The notes beneath the pieces were generated by a model. That model ran no database searches, was not told where the DNA came from, and saw only the letters and a program-made list of their open reading frames with translations. Shown here piece by piece: positions 43,973 through 52,103 of a DNA stretch of 52,103 nt (within the stretch, counting starts at the first letter, position 1; each line of letters opens with the position of its first letter). Where the stretch lies: contig NZ_JANCOC010000003.1 in the NCBI RefSeq assembly GCF_024294905.1, forward strand, positions 1 through 52,103, given 5' to 3'. Made by a program: the position numbers and the translations under genes. This DNA is from Rothia gullae. Its GTDB lineage: Bacteria > Actinomycetota > Actinomycetes > Actinomycetales > Micrococcaceae.

Positions 43973-45112
43973 ATGAACTTTAATCCCGGTGACTCTGTAG
44001 GTTTTGTTGGCTGGCGCGGCATGGTGGGCTCCGTCCTCATGAAGCGCATGGTTGAGGAAGGCGACTTCGAGGGCATTACCCCCGTCTTCTTCACTACCTC
44101 TAATGTTGGTGGCGTTGCGCCCACCTTCGACGGCGTAATTAAGCCGTCCGAGCTGAAGGACGCATACGACATTGATGAGCTGCGTAAGCACTCGATTATT
44201 GTGACCGCTCAGGGCGGTGGCTACACCGAGGCTGTGCATCCGAAGCTGCGTGCAGCCGGCTGGGACGGCCTGTGGATTGATGCCGCTTCCACCCTGCGTA
44301 TGAACGATGACTCGATCATCGTGCTGGACCCCATTAACCGCGACGTCATCGACCGCGGCCTGGCATCCGGCGTGAAGGACTTCGTCGGCGGTAACTGCAC
44401 CGTCTCCTGCCTGCTGATGGGTCTGGGCGGTCTCTTCAAGAATGACCTGGTCGAGTGGGCTACCTCCATGACCTACCAGGCAGCTTCCGGCGGCGGTGCC
44501 CGCCACATGCGCGAGGTGCTCGCGCAGTTCCGCGACCTGGGCAACGAGGTCTCCGAGGAGCTGAACGACCCCGCATCCGCAATTCTGGACATCGACCGCA
44601 AGATCCTTGCTAAGCAGCGCTCCGGTGAGCTGGATTCCTCCCAGTTCGGTGTTCCGCTCGCCGGCTCCCTGATTCCCTGGATCGACTCGGATCTGGGTAA
44701 CGGCCAGTCCCGCGAAGAGTGGAAGGCTGAGGTTGAGACCAACAAGATTCTGGGCCGTTCCAAAGACGACAAGATCACCATGGACGGTCTGTGCGTCCGC
44801 ATCGCTGCGATGCGCTCGCACTCTCAGGCGCTGACCATCAAGCTCAAGAAGGACCTGCCGATTGAAGAGATCGAGCGCATCATCGCTGAGGACAATCCCT
44901 GGGTTCGCTTCGTGCCGAACCAGCGTGAGGAGTCCATGGAGCAGCTGACCCCCGTGGCTGCTTCCGGTTCTCTGGAGATTCCGGTTGGTCGCGTGCGTAA
45001 GCTCGCGATGGGCCCCGAGTACATTAGCGCGTTCACCGTGGGTGACCAGCTGCTCTGGGGTGCTGCTGAGCCGATTCGCCGCATGTTGCAGATTGCTGTT
45101 GGCAAGCTCTAA
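43973..45112 (+). CDS. asd: Aspartate-semialdehyde dehydrogenase, enterobacterial type
   Basis: This 379-residue enzyme reduces aspartyl phosphate on the way to lysine, methionine, threonine and diaminopimelate. The catalytic Cys142 is in FVGGNCTVS, and the NADP site [14 protein letters not shown] is at the start. The sequence follows the long gamma-proteobacterial type almost throughout ([49 protein letters not shown]), unlike the shorter enzyme usual in Actinobacteria. No lysC is beside it. TACACT seven bases upstream makes the mRNA leaderless and rules out the upstream in-frame ATG at 43931. Confidence 0.94.
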   Translation: MNFNPGDSVGFVGWRGMVGSVLMKRMVEEGDFEGITPVFFTTSNVGGVAPTFDGVIKPSELKDAYDIDELRKHSIIVTAQGGGYTEAVHPKLRAAGWDGLWIDAASTLRMNDDSIIVLDPINRDVIDRGLASGVKDFVGGNCTVSCLLMGLGGLFKNDLVEWATSMTYQAASGGGARHMREVLAQFRDLGNEVSEELNDPASAILDIDRKILAKQRSGELDSSQFGVPLAGSLIPWIDSDLGNGQSREEWKAEVETNKILGRSKDDKITMDGLCVRIAAMRSHSQALTIKLKKDLPIEEIERIIAEDNPWVRFVPNQREESMEQLTPVAASGSLEIPVGRVRKLAMGPEYISAFTVGDQLLWGAAEPIRRMLQIAVGKL

Positions 45113-45132
45113 AGCTCACTGACAAGCTATAT

Positions 45133-45179
45133 AAAAAGCCCTCGCTACCATTCTTATCGGATGGGAGCGAGGGCTTTTT
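45133..45179. terminator. Bidirectional terminator after asd
   Basis: AAAAAGCCCTCGCT pairs with AGCGAGGGCTTTTT. It serves the convergent genes on both sides. Confidence 0.85.
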
Positions 45180-45218
45180 GCGTCTGTCTATAGCTGGTGT
45201 GGCTTAGCGCGAGCTGGT

Positions 45219-45608
45219 TTAGCGCTGGTTCGCGGCGGCGGCTTTGCGTTCTGCCTTGCGTGCAGCTTTGCGTTCCTTGCGTTGCTGTCGCCAGGCGCGG
45301 TAGCGGTACCAGGCAGTGAGCACCACGTGCTTCATGAAAATATTGGCGCGGCGTGCCCAGGTGAATTCGGTACCCCAAATGCCCAGGCCGATGAAGATGA
45401 ACAGCCAGCCGGGGCCGGGGGTGACGAGCATAATCAGTCCGGCGATAAAGCAGAAGGCGCCCACGCCGATGACGAGGGGCTTGTAAAGATGACGCATGAC
45501 CGGATGCGCGTGCATACGCTCCTTGCGGACTTCGAGCCAGCGGTGAAAGCGGCTGGTCTCACTTTCCTTGACTTCATCTTCAATGGTTTTCAGGGGTGGT
45601 CCTTCCAA
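45219..45608 (-). CDS. PGPGW (TIGR02611) membrane protein
   Basis: This 129-residue protein has two membrane helices around the family motif VTPGPGW (VIGVGAFCFIAGLIMLVTPG, then WLFIFIGLGIWG). The cytoplasmic N-terminus is charged. The C-terminal tail of 35 residues is extremely basic with repeated RKAERKA units and could bind nucleic acid or lipid. Function is unknown for the family. The start is uncertain: the frame begins with TTG at 45608, no ATG is available in the first 30 codons, and GGAAGGA falls just inside it, so a CTG a few codons later is possible. Confidence 0.75.
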   Translation of the reverse strand: MEGPPLKTIEDEVKESETSRFHRWLEVRKERMHAHPVMRHLYKPLVIGVGAFCFIAGLIMLVTPGPGWLFIFIGLGIWGTEFTWARRANIFMKHVVLTAWYRYRAWRQQRKERKAARKAERKAAAANQR

Positions 45609-45823
45609 ACGTGCCGTAGGTGAGTTTCACCGGGCGGCGGTGGTTAGAGAATAGCACCTACCGCTGGATGGGTGCTGTGAAAGATTTCTTCATATTGAGA
45701 TTTTTCCGTCATCTTCAAAATTTTTTCGTTTCAATAGTGTTCAAGTCGAAAGTACCTTTATACACTGTAAGGGAACAATTCGCCCGGCACTACGCCTAAA
45801 CACTAAGGAAGCGACCCACTACC

Positions 45824-47251
45824 GTGTCCTCCCCTCGTCCCGTATCAACGGATTCACCCCGCACCAACGCTGCTGCACCTGCTGGTACCTCTGCGCCCGC
45901 TGCTGAACGCAACACCGCACCGACCCTCAACGAACGCCTCGAAAACCTGCCCTTCACCCGCGCCCACGGCAAGCTCCTGGGCATCTCGGGTCTCGGCTGG
46001 GCTCTGGACGCCATGGACGTCGGCCTCATCTCCTTCGTCATGGCGGCACTCATCAAGGAATGGCAACTCACCCCCACCGAGGCCTCCTGGCTCGGATCCA
46101 TCGGATTCGCAGGCATGGCGCTCGGCGCAACCTTCGGCGGCCTACTCGCCGATAAGCTCGGCCGCCGCTACATCTTCGCCCTCACCCTGCTGGTATACGG
46201 TCTGGCGACCGGCGCCTCCGCCCTGGCCACCTCTCTGGGCGTGCTGCTCGTCTTCCGTTTCCTGGTCGGTCTAGGTCTGGGCGCGGAACTTCCCGTGGCA
46301 TCCACCCTAATTTCTGAGTTCTCGCCGCGCGCTATCCGCGGCCGCGTCGTGGTCGCTCTGGAGGCTTTCTGGGCTCTGGGCTGGATCCTCGCCGCTCTCA
46401 TCGGCACCTTCATCGTTCCGCAGGCAAACGGCTGGCGCTGGGCACTTGCCATCGGCCTGATTCCCGCCATCTACTCGCTCGTAATCCGTATGGGAACCCC
46501 CGAGTCGGTGCGGTTCCTCGAGTCGGTCAGCAAGCACGATCAGGCGCGCCAGATTGTTGAACGTTTCGAGTCCTCCCCCGCACTCTTCTCCCAAACCGGT
46601 AAGAATCAGACCGAAGACGCTTCCGTACACGGCGCGTCTGAAAGCGCCGACAACGCAGAATCCGCGAAGATTCACTCCATCTGGGCTGCAGGCCAGCGCC
46701 GCAAGACCATCGCCCTGTGCATCATCTGGTTCTGCATCAACCTCTCCTACTACGGCGCGTTCATATGGATTCCGGCGTTGCTGAACGCCCAGGGCTTCAG
46801 CCTCGTGAAGTCCTTCGCGTTCACGCTCATCATGACCCTTGCACAGCTGCCCGGCTACGCGGTCGCCGCCTACCTCATCGAAAAGTGGGGCCGACGAGCA
46901 ACCCTGGCGACCTTCCTGCTCGGCTCCGCCCTCGCAGCGGCTGGCTACGGCATGGCACACGCCGAGGTATTCATTATCCTCGCCGGATGCATGCTCTCCT
47001 TCTTCAACCTCGGCGCGTGGGGTGCCCTCTACGCCCTGAGCCCGGAAATCTTCCCGACCCACCTGCGCGGAACCGGCACCGGTGCCGCCGCCGGTATCGG
47101 TCGTATCGCCTCCATCGCGGCACCGCTCATTGTGCCGCCGCTGGTCGCATTCGGTGGAACCCCGCTACTCTTTACGCTCTTCTCCACCGCATTCCTGGTA
47201 GCGGCAACCACCGTGTTCCTACTACCTGAACGCCGCGGCGAGTCCCTCTAA
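45824..47251 (+). CDS. MFS transporter, NiaP/AAHS-like
   Basis: This 475-residue major facilitator has twelve predicted helices. The first helix region GLGWALDAMDVGLISFVMAA and the loop GGLLADKLGRRYIF (MFS motif A) resemble the AAHS/SV2 branch that includes the niacin transporter NiaP. RFLVGLGLGAELPVASTLIS is the matching fourth helix, and the second-half counterpart is IEKWGRRATLATF. A hydrophilic middle loop of about 60 residues (230-290) is acidic. The substrate, a vitamin or an aromatic acid, is inferred only from resemblance. It starts with GTG, and AAGGAAG lies 12 bases before it. Confidence 0.85.
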   Translation: MSSPRPVSTDSPRTNAAAPAGTSAPAAERNTAPTLNERLENLPFTRAHGKLLGISGLGWALDAMDVGLISFVMAALIKEWQLTPTEASWLGSIGFAGMALGATFGGLLADKLGRRYIFALTLLVYGLATGASALATSLGVLLVFRFLVGLGLGAELPVASTLISEFSPRAIRGRVVVALEAFWALGWILAALIGTFIVPQANGWRWALAIGLIPAIYSLVIRMGTPESVRFLESVSKHDQARQIVERFESSPALFSQTGKNQTEDASVHGASESADNAESAKIHSIWAAGQRRKTIALCIIWFCINLSYYGAFIWIPALLNAQGFSLVKSFAFTLIMTLAQLPGYAVAAYLIEKWGRRATLATFLLGSALAAAGYGMAHAEVFIILAGCMLSFFNLGAWGALYALSPEIFPTHLRGTGTGAAAGIGRIASIAAPLIVPPLVAFGGTPLLFTLFSTAFLVAATTVFLLPERRGESL

Positions 47252-47274
47252 CGAGCCGCCCAGCCTACATGATG

Positions 47275-47331
47275 GGCTGTCCCTCCTGAACGCTCTTTCC
47301 GAGCAGTCAGAAGGGACAGCTCATTTGTCAT
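47275..47331 (+). terminator. Terminator after the MFS gene
   Basis: GGCTGTCCCT pairs with AGGGACAGCT, with a wobble pair at the base and a long loop holding a second small stem. ATTTG follows. Confidence 0.6.
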
Positions 47332-47383
47332 TTAAGCCCCCTATCCATGCGCCACAACCTCAAACTATGAGAGGATACGTTCT

Positions 47384-48343
47384 ATGCTCGATTCCTTCCT
47401 CTCCAGCCCCTACCACACGGAGTTCAGCCCCTGGCCCGTGAGCAAACACTACGCCACCGAACGTGCCGGCGGCGTGCCCGAAGCCATGCTACTACCGGGC
47501 GAACTCACTGTGCACCGTGGCGACGGGGCAAAAATGAGCTACTACCTGGATTGGCCCGAGGAATTCAACGAATACACCCGCGCAATCACCCTGCGCCCGC
47601 GCACCAAAAACGGCTACCCGCAGGACTTTACGCTCAGCGTCGCCGTACGCGACGGCCAGGCTGTCTTCACCGCAACCGCTCTCAGCTTCTGGGAGCAGCG
47701 CGACGGCCGCCCCTACGACCGCGAGCCCATCGCCCGCGGCTACGTGGACATCGCCTCCTACGAATCCTACGAGGAATACGCCAGCAATTCCGCCGCGCCC
47801 GCCCTCATCGGCTGGGATATCGCAGACCTCTACCCTGCACGCATGGCGCTCATCCGTGCCCTCTGCGAAGGAATCGCCAGCAGCATCACGATGGGCGCCC
47901 GAATCCTTGCGGACGGGCAGGTACAGGTCGACCACAAGGACGGGGATCTGCTCGCCCTACACGTGAACGCGGTCAGCACCGTAGGCGGCATGGTCCGCGC
48001 CCTTATCATCGAGCAGGACAGTCTGCCCAGCGGCGTATCTACCGGCACCTCCGAACGTGCCGACCTGCAGACGCGCGCCTACTACGCCAACGTGCTTTCC
48101 CCCGTTCCCAGCGAGTTCGGCAACCTTGTCTGGTCCCACAGCGAGGACGCGGAATACTACCCGTACCGGCCCACGCGCCATAAGCCGATTTTTCACGCCC
48201 CCAGCCCGCCGCATAAGCTTCCCCTGGCGGTTCAGGAGCTCATAGAGCACCTGCCCACCGCTCCCCTTGCGGCAACGCGCACAGCGCCCAAACGCAGGCC
48301 CTACCTGCCGGGGCAGGTGCGTATCTCCTCACCTTGCCACTAG
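47384..48343 (+). CDS. Hypothetical protein, 319 residues
   Basis: I do not recognise this protein. It has no signal peptide or membrane helix and is probably cytosolic. It is rich in Tyr, Ala, Pro and acidic residues, with a central segment IGWDIADLYPARMALIRALC then EGIASSITMGARILADGQV that reads like an alpha/beta domain. The last 50 residues are Pro/Arg-rich and disordered. GAGAGGA precedes the ATG, and codon use matches neighbouring housekeeping genes. It is not obviously linked to the MFS gene or to murB, and convergent terminators flank it. Confidence 0.7.
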   Translation: MLDSFLSSPYHTEFSPWPVSKHYATERAGGVPEAMLLPGELTVHRGDGAKMSYYLDWPEEFNEYTRAITLRPRTKNGYPQDFTLSVAVRDGQAVFTATALSFWEQRDGRPYDREPIARGYVDIASYESYEEYASNSAAPALIGWDIADLYPARMALIRALCEGIASSITMGARILADGQVQVDHKDGDLLALHVNAVSTVGGMVRALIIEQDSLPSGVSTGTSERADLQTRAYYANVLSPVPSEFGNLVWSHSEDAEYYPYRPTRHKPIFHAPSPPHKLPLAVQELIEHLPTAPLAATRTAPKRRPYLPGQVRISSPCH

Positions 48344-48359
48344 CTCAGCGGGTCGATAC

Positions 48360-48402
48360 AACGCTTCGGGCGGCCTCTTTATCAGAGACCGCCCGAAGCG
48401 TT
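48360..48402. terminator. Bidirectional terminator before murB
   Basis: Perfect 14-bp arms AACGCTTCGGGCGG and complement between convergent genes. Confidence 0.85.
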
Positions 48403-48446
48403 TATTCTATGCGTCCTCGCGCTACGAGAGGCGAGAAGTTGAGCGT

Positions 48447-49553
48447 TTAGATTTCGCCGTTGACCACGACAGGCTCAGGAACCAGAGTCACGCCAAAACG
48501 TTCACGCACGCCGTCGCGCACAGCGCGGGCGATAGCGGAGATGTCCTCAGCGGATGCGCCGCCGCGGTTCGTAATCGCCAGGGTGTGCTTGGTCGACAGG
48601 CTGGCACGACCCTGAGCAATCTCGCGAGAGTCACCCTCCAGGCCGAAACCCTTCTCGAAACCGGCGTGCTGAATCAGCCAAGCAGCCGAGAGCTTCACGT
48701 GATCGGGGTCCTCGACACCCGCGGTGAACGGGGAAGTCTTCACGACCACCGGGAAGTTCGGGACGCCCTCCGGCAGGGAATCCAGGGTCGAGCGCGGAAC
48801 AATCGGGTTGGTGAAGAAGGAACCGGTAGAGAAGGTGTCACAGTCCTCGGGGTTGAGCACCATGCCCTTGGAACCGCGCAGCTCCAGCACCTTTTCGCGC
48901 ACCAGAGCGGATTCGGCGCGCTGACCGGGCTCAACGCCCAGGCTCTTCGCTAGCTCAGCGTAACGAATAGGGGAGGACAGGCTACCGAGGGTGAACTGGA
49001 AATCAACGGTCAGCACCACGTAGCGGGGCGAGCCGTTGACGGTTGCGCGCTTGAGCACCGAGTCGCGGTAGCCGAAGCGCAGGTCTGCGCTCGCGAAGGT
49101 CTTCCGAGTGTTCTTTTCGCGGTCCCAGGTGCGTACGGAGGCGATGAACTCGCCCACCTCAACGCCGTATGCGCCGACGTTCTGCACGGGGGTTGCACCC
49201 ACAGTACCGGGAATGCCGGAGAGAGCCGCGGGGCCGACCCATTCGTTCTCGATGCTGAGCTTCACGAAGTCGTCCCAGATGGTGCCAGCTTGCACGCGCA
49301 CGTTCGCGCCACCGCATGCGGGGATGGGCAGAACCTCTACGCCTTCGGAGGCGATGTGCACGACGGTTCCGTTGAAGCCTTCGTCGGAAACCAACAGGTT
49401 GGAGCCGCCGCCCACGATGAGGACGGGTTCGCCTGCGGCGTCTGCAGCGGAGACTGCTTCGATAATTTCTGTTTCGGAGGTGGCGCGGACGTAGGTCTTA
49501 GCGGGGCCGCCTACCTGGGCGGTGGTCAGTTCGCTCAACAGCTTTTCAGTCAT
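48447..49553 (-). CDS. murB: UDP-N-acetylmuramate dehydrogenase
   Basis: This 368-residue flavoenzyme reduces UDP-GlcNAc-enolpyruvate in peptidoglycan precursor synthesis. The FAD domain begins with EPVLIVGGGSNLLVSDEGF and contains GTVGATPVQNVGAYGVEVGE. The catalytic Ser is in STGSFFTNPIV. Motif GYRDSVLKR is typical of the type I enzyme with the Tyr loop. The start is set by TATTCT six bases before the ATG (leaderless). The MaoC pair lies upstream in the same direction, but a hairpin and this promoter separate them. Confidence 0.96.
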   Translation of the reverse strand: MTEKLLSELTTAQVGGPAKTYVRATSETEIIEAVSAADAAGEPVLIVGGGSNLLVSDEGFNGTVVHIASEGVEVLPIPACGGANVRVQAGTIWDDFVKLSIENEWVGPAALSGIPGTVGATPVQNVGAYGVEVGEFIASVRTWDREKNTRKTFASADLRFGYRDSVLKRATVNGSPRYVVLTVDFQFTLGSLSSPIRYAELAKSLGVEPGQRAESALVREKVLELRGSKGMVLNPEDCDTFSTGSFFTNPIVPRSTLDSLPEGVPNFPVVVKTSPFTAGVEDPDHVKLSAAWLIQHAGFEKGFGLEGDSREIAQGRASLSTKHTLAITNRGGASAEDISAIARAVRDGVRERFGVTLVPEPVVVNGEI

Positions 49554-49559
49554 AGGTTA

Positions 49560-49565
49560 AGAATA
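49560..49565 (-). promoter_or_regulatory. Leaderless -10 box of murB
   Basis: TATTCT on the minus strand with a six-base gap to the ATG at 49553. Confidence 0.6.
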
Positions 49566-49706
49566 CCGGTCGTTGTGCGGGGTCAACACCCACCACGTGT
49601 TAAAGTCACGAAAACCTTATGGTGATTTTGCCTTCATTGTCCGGCGCACCTCCCCCAAAAAGAAGCGCCGCCATCTGCACCGGCGAGCGCGCAGCCGAGC
49701 ATGCAT

Positions 49707-49744
49707 AAGCCCCGGCACCACCGCATCGGGTAGCGCCGAGGCTT
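49707..49744 (-). terminator. Weak terminator after the MaoC pair
   Basis: AAGCCCCGGC and GCCGAGGCTT pair with one mismatch. Confidence 0.45.
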
Positions 49745-49787
49745 TCACATAGTTGCTTTCACACGGCTATATGCAAGCGCAGAAACT

Positions 49788-50249
49788 CTATGCCGAGAGA
49801 CGAACCACAGCCTGGCTCTTCATCAGGACCTTCTGCTCCTTGCCCTCCTCATCACGAGCGGTGACGGTCAGGTCTATGCGGACGGTGCGCGCCTCCTCAT
49901 TCAGGGCACCCACCTTACCGCTGATGGTCAGGGCGTTCGTGGGGGTGTCGGGGTTTTCGCCGCCGGGCGCATCCGCCACGGGAACGGGCTTGGTGAATCG
50001 AGTCTGGTAGTCCACGATTGCGCCGGGGTCACCCACCCAGTCGCTCACGAGCTGCACGGCGGTACCCATGGTCAGCATGCCGTGAGCGATCACGCCGGAC
50101 AGGCCCACCGACTGAGCAAAACGCTCGTTCCAGTGAATCGGGTTGAAGTCACCGGATGCACCAGCGTAACGCACCAGCGAAGCGCGGGAGAGCTCCACGG
50201 TACGCGAACCGATATCCTGGCCCTTTTCAAGATCTTCAAAACGCACCAT
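49788..50249 (-). CDS. MaoC-family hydratase subunit, HadB-like
   Basis: This 153-residue hot-dog fold protein carries the catalytic Asp-His hydratase motif in YAGASGDFNPIHWNERFAQ (Asp at the DFNPIH turn, then His). It would hydrate or dehydrate acyl-ACP/CoA. Paired with the upstream non-catalytic-looking partner it resembles mycobacterial HadAB-type dehydratases, though a mycolate function is unlikely in this family. Its ATG overlaps the upstream stop by one base (TAATG), so the two subunits are made together. Confidence 0.85.
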   Translation of the reverse strand: MVRFEDLEKGQDIGSRTVELSRASLVRYAGASGDFNPIHWNERFAQSVGLSGVIAHGMLTMGTAVQLVSDWVGDPGAIVDYQTRFTKPVPVADAPGGENPDTPTNALTISGKVGALNEEARTVRIDLTVTARDEEGKEQKVLMKSQAVVRLSA

Positions 50250-50701
50250 TAGTTCTCCTCCTCAGCACGAACCAGTAGGGAAGAAATGCAGGTAGTGACC
50301 GGCTCGCCCTGCGCGTCAACAATTTCTTCGCGGGTAGTCAGCATTGCGCCGGCACCCATGACGCGCACGGAGTCCACGTGAACTTCGGTGCGCAACTCAT
50401 CACCGGCAACGATGGGGCGGTGGTGGGTGAAACGCTGGTCGGCGTGCACCACGCGGGAGAAATCAATACCGGCGGAATCGTCATTGATGAGTGCCGCGTC
50501 GGCTGCCTGCGCCAGGATAATGGCGAAGGTCGGCGGGGCAATCACATCTGCGTACCCTGCCGCACGGGCTGCCTCAATATCGTGGTGGAGGGGGTTTTCT
50601 GCGTGAACTGCTCGGGCAAATTCGCGGATCTTTTCACGACCGACAACGTAGGTATTCTCGGACGGGTAGACCCTGCCCACAATCTCAGGGTTAATGCTCA
50701 T
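50249..50701 (-). CDS. MaoC-like N-terminal hydratase subunit, HadA-like
   Basis: This 150-residue FAS1_DH_region/MaoC-like protein begins INPEIVGRVYPSENTYVVGR then EKIREFARAV, the usual start of HadA/HadC-type subunits. It lacks the catalytic Asp-His pair, so it should form the substrate pocket of a heterodimer with the next gene. PPTFAIILAQAADAAL and VHADQRFTHHRPIVAGDELR are family segments. The start is fixed by TAGACT six bases upstream (leaderless). Confidence 0.85.
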   Translation of the reverse strand: MSINPEIVGRVYPSENTYVVGREKIREFARAVHAENPLHHDIEAARAAGYADVIAPPTFAIILAQAADAALINDDSAGIDFSRVVHADQRFTHHRPIVAGDELRTEVHVDSVRVMGAGAMLTTREEIVDAQGEPVTTCISSLLVRAEEEN

Positions 50702-50707
50702 GATTTC

Positions 50708-50713
50708 AGTCTA
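50708..50713 (-). promoter_or_regulatory. Leaderless -10 box of the MaoC pair
   Basis: TAGACT on the minus strand with a six-base gap to the ATG at 50701. Confidence 0.6.
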
Positions 50714-50912
50714 CCGTTCTTGTGCACAGTGTTCAGCTCAAACGCACAGAGTGGACAGACCGCTGTACAGGCGACCAGCTTTCAGGTGCAGGCGTGCAGT
50801 ATTTCGTCGCATTTTTTACCTGCTAGCGAAGGTGTCCGGCGCACCCCTACCCGCACAGCCCAAGCAGGCGTAGGCTGGACGAGTACCAGCAATCAATCAA
50901 GAAGGAAAAGTT

Positions 50913-51914
50913 GTGTCTTCCAACGTAAAAATTTCGGTGCTTGACCTGATGCCGCACCGCCCCGACCAGAGCCAGCACCAGACTATGCTCAACACCATCG
51001 ATGCCGCCCGCGCGGCTGAGTCCTACGGCTACGAGCGTTTCTGGGTCGCCGAACACCACAATGCCGGCTCCCTGCTGTCCTCGGCAACCGTCGTGGTCAT
51101 GGCTGAGATTGCTGCCGCAACCGAGCGTATTCGCGTGGGTTCGGGCGGCATTATGCTCCCCAACCACGCACCCTACGTGGTGGCGGAGCAGTTCGGTACC
51201 CTCAACGCATTCCACCCCGGTCGTATTGACCTGGGTGTGGGCCGTGCGCCCGGCACCGACCCGATGACCGCCGCCGCTCTGCGCCGCGACGATTCTGCCG
51301 CCATGAGCTTCCCCGCCGAGGTGCAGCAACTGCAGCGCTTCCTGGGCGAGCCCTCCCCCATGCACCGCGTACACGCCATTCCCGGCCAGGGGTCGAAGGT
51401 GCCCCTGTACATTCTGGGTTCTTCCCTGTTCGGTGCGCAGCTTGCCGCCCAGCTGGGTCTGCCCTACGCGTTCGCTTCGCATTTTGCGCCCGCAATGTTG
51501 CAGGAGGCAGTAAACACCTACCGCGCGAACTTCAAGCCCTCGGAGCACCTGGAGCAGCCCTACGTCATGGTGGGTGCAACCGCAATGCTCGCCGATACCG
51601 ACGAGCGAGCTCGCTACCTGTACACGAGCCAGCAGCAGCATTTCCTGGGGGTGGTACGCGGCAATCTGTCTTTCGCACCTCCCGTGGAAGATATGGACGC
51701 CGTCTGGACCGACGCGGAGAAGATGCACATTGACCGCATGACCGCCGAAGCAATCGTAGGCTCCCCCGCCACCGCGCAGGCTCGTATTGAGGACCTGGTG
51801 GCGCGCACGGGCGCTGACGAACTCATCGTTATGACCGAGGCCTGGGAGCACGAGGACCGCCTGCGCTCCTACGAGCTGCTGGCCCAGCTGCCGGTGGTGC
51901 GCCGCGCCTCCTAA
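50913..51914 (+). CDS. LLM-class flavin-dependent oxidoreductase
   Basis: This 333-residue luciferase-like monooxygenase-fold enzyme uses FMN or F420. It belongs to the YhbW-like subgroup, with the beginning VLDLMPHRPDQSQHQTMLNT, RFWVAEHHNAGSLLSSATVV and IDLGVGRAPGTDPMTAAALR. The barrel ends near residue 325. The substrate is unknown. AAGAAGG precedes the GTG. It is divergent from the MaoC pair. Confidence 0.9.
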   Translation: MSSNVKISVLDLMPHRPDQSQHQTMLNTIDAARAAESYGYERFWVAEHHNAGSLLSSATVVVMAEIAAATERIRVGSGGIMLPNHAPYVVAEQFGTLNAFHPGRIDLGVGRAPGTDPMTAAALRRDDSAAMSFPAEVQQLQRFLGEPSPMHRVHAIPGQGSKVPLYILGSSLFGAQLAAQLGLPYAFASHFAPAMLQEAVNTYRANFKPSEHLEQPYVMVGATAMLADTDERARYLYTSQQQHFLGVVRGNLSFAPPVEDMDAVWTDAEKMHIDRMTAEAIVGSPATAQARIEDLVARTGADELIVMTEAWEHEDRLRSYELLAQLPVVRRAS

Positions 51915-51938
51915 CGCTTTGATCAGAGCGTAAAGATG

Positions 51939-51967
51939 AAGCCCCCGAGTATTTTTCTCGGGGGCTT
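51939..51967 (+). terminator. Terminator after the LLM gene
   Basis: AAGCCCCCGAG pairs with CTCGGGGGCTT around TATTTTT. Confidence 0.85.
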
Positions 51968-52055
51968 TGCTATGCCCGGTATCGAGCCATGCGCTGAGCG
52001 CATGCTGACCGGGCTTCAGGCAAAGAAAATAGGCAGATAAAATAGGTAAACAAAA

Positions 52056-52081
52056 AAGCCTGCCTCCGAAGAGGCAGGCTT
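52056..52081 (-). terminator. Terminator of a gene beyond the window
   Basis: AAGCCTGCCTC-CGAA-GAGGCAGGCTT with a six-A run on its left, that is T's on the minus strand. It probably ends a minus-strand gene to the right. Confidence 0.7.
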
Positions 52082-52103
52082 ATCTGAGCCCCGACCGGGA
52101 ATC

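Overview
The window looks like a piece of the chromosome of an oral or respiratory actinobacterium of the family Micrococcaceae, most probably Rothia (close to R. mucilaginosa). The grounds are high-GC coding sequence, a mycothiol synthase (mshD) beside a GlnR-type regulator, Tat-type signal peptides, DUF6318 and PGPGW families, and many genes whose start codon lies 6-7 bases after a -10 box (leaderless mRNAs). The assignment is by recognition of protein families and style, not by a database search. No rRNA, tRNA, CRISPR array or complete insertion sequence was seen.

Layout. 1-0.4 kb: a homopolymer C/G stretch (probably a contig-edge artefact) and the leader of the PTS EIIA(Glc) gene. 1.2-5.5 kb: a truncated glycerophosphodiesterase, a succinate-semialdehyde dehydrogenase, a sucrase/ferredoxin-like protein and a TetR repressor. 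5.5-8.6 kb: a membrane protein divergent from tetR with two matching palindromic operators, then two small secreted proteins and a remnant of a permease gene. 8.6-10.8 kb: S4 RNA-binding protein and MATE exporter. 10.9-14.8 kb: a complete copper-resistance operon (csoR-copZ-unknown-copA) whose CsoR operator overlaps a leaderless promoter. 14.9-21.0 kb: an accessory-looking stretch with two exported-protein genes of mosaic base composition, a PLD/DEAD helicase, a duplicated terminator-plus-palindrome module and a 26-bp hairpin. 21-24.5 kb: small membrane protein, pta and an acetyltransferase. 24.6-29.2 kb: spermidine-synthase-like protein, pheA, serS and a lipid kinase. 29.3-33.7 kb: an AT-richer Fic gene with its own paired operators, a candidate small RNA, ackA, and a secreted protein behind a 600-bp AT-rich leader. 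33.9-43.7 kb: ygfZ, nitrobindin-like protein, a 39-residue membrane protein, glnR, mshD, ppk1, a MutT1-like Nudix/phosphatase, thyA and dfrA. 43.9-52 kb: an enterobacterial-type asd, a PGPGW membrane protein, an MFS transporter, an unknown gene, murB, two MaoC-family hydratase subunits and an LLM flavin oxidoreductase.

How the genes fit together. pta and ackA together give acetate/ATP production from acetyl-CoA although they lie 7 kb apart. thyA and dfrA couple dTMP synthesis to tetrahydrofolate recycling. glnR, mshD, ppk1 and the MutT1-like gene form a one-directional block of nitrogen control, redox buffer, polyphosphate and nucleotide-pool cleaning. csoR, copZ and copA form one copper-sensing and export unit. 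The most novel-looking items are the candidate ~123-nt RNA at 30.7 kb, the four dispersed palindromes with core GGTTAGTG, the paired operators of tetR and fic, the 26-bp hairpin at 20.8 kb, and a transposase-like helix-turn-helix protein built into the copper operon.
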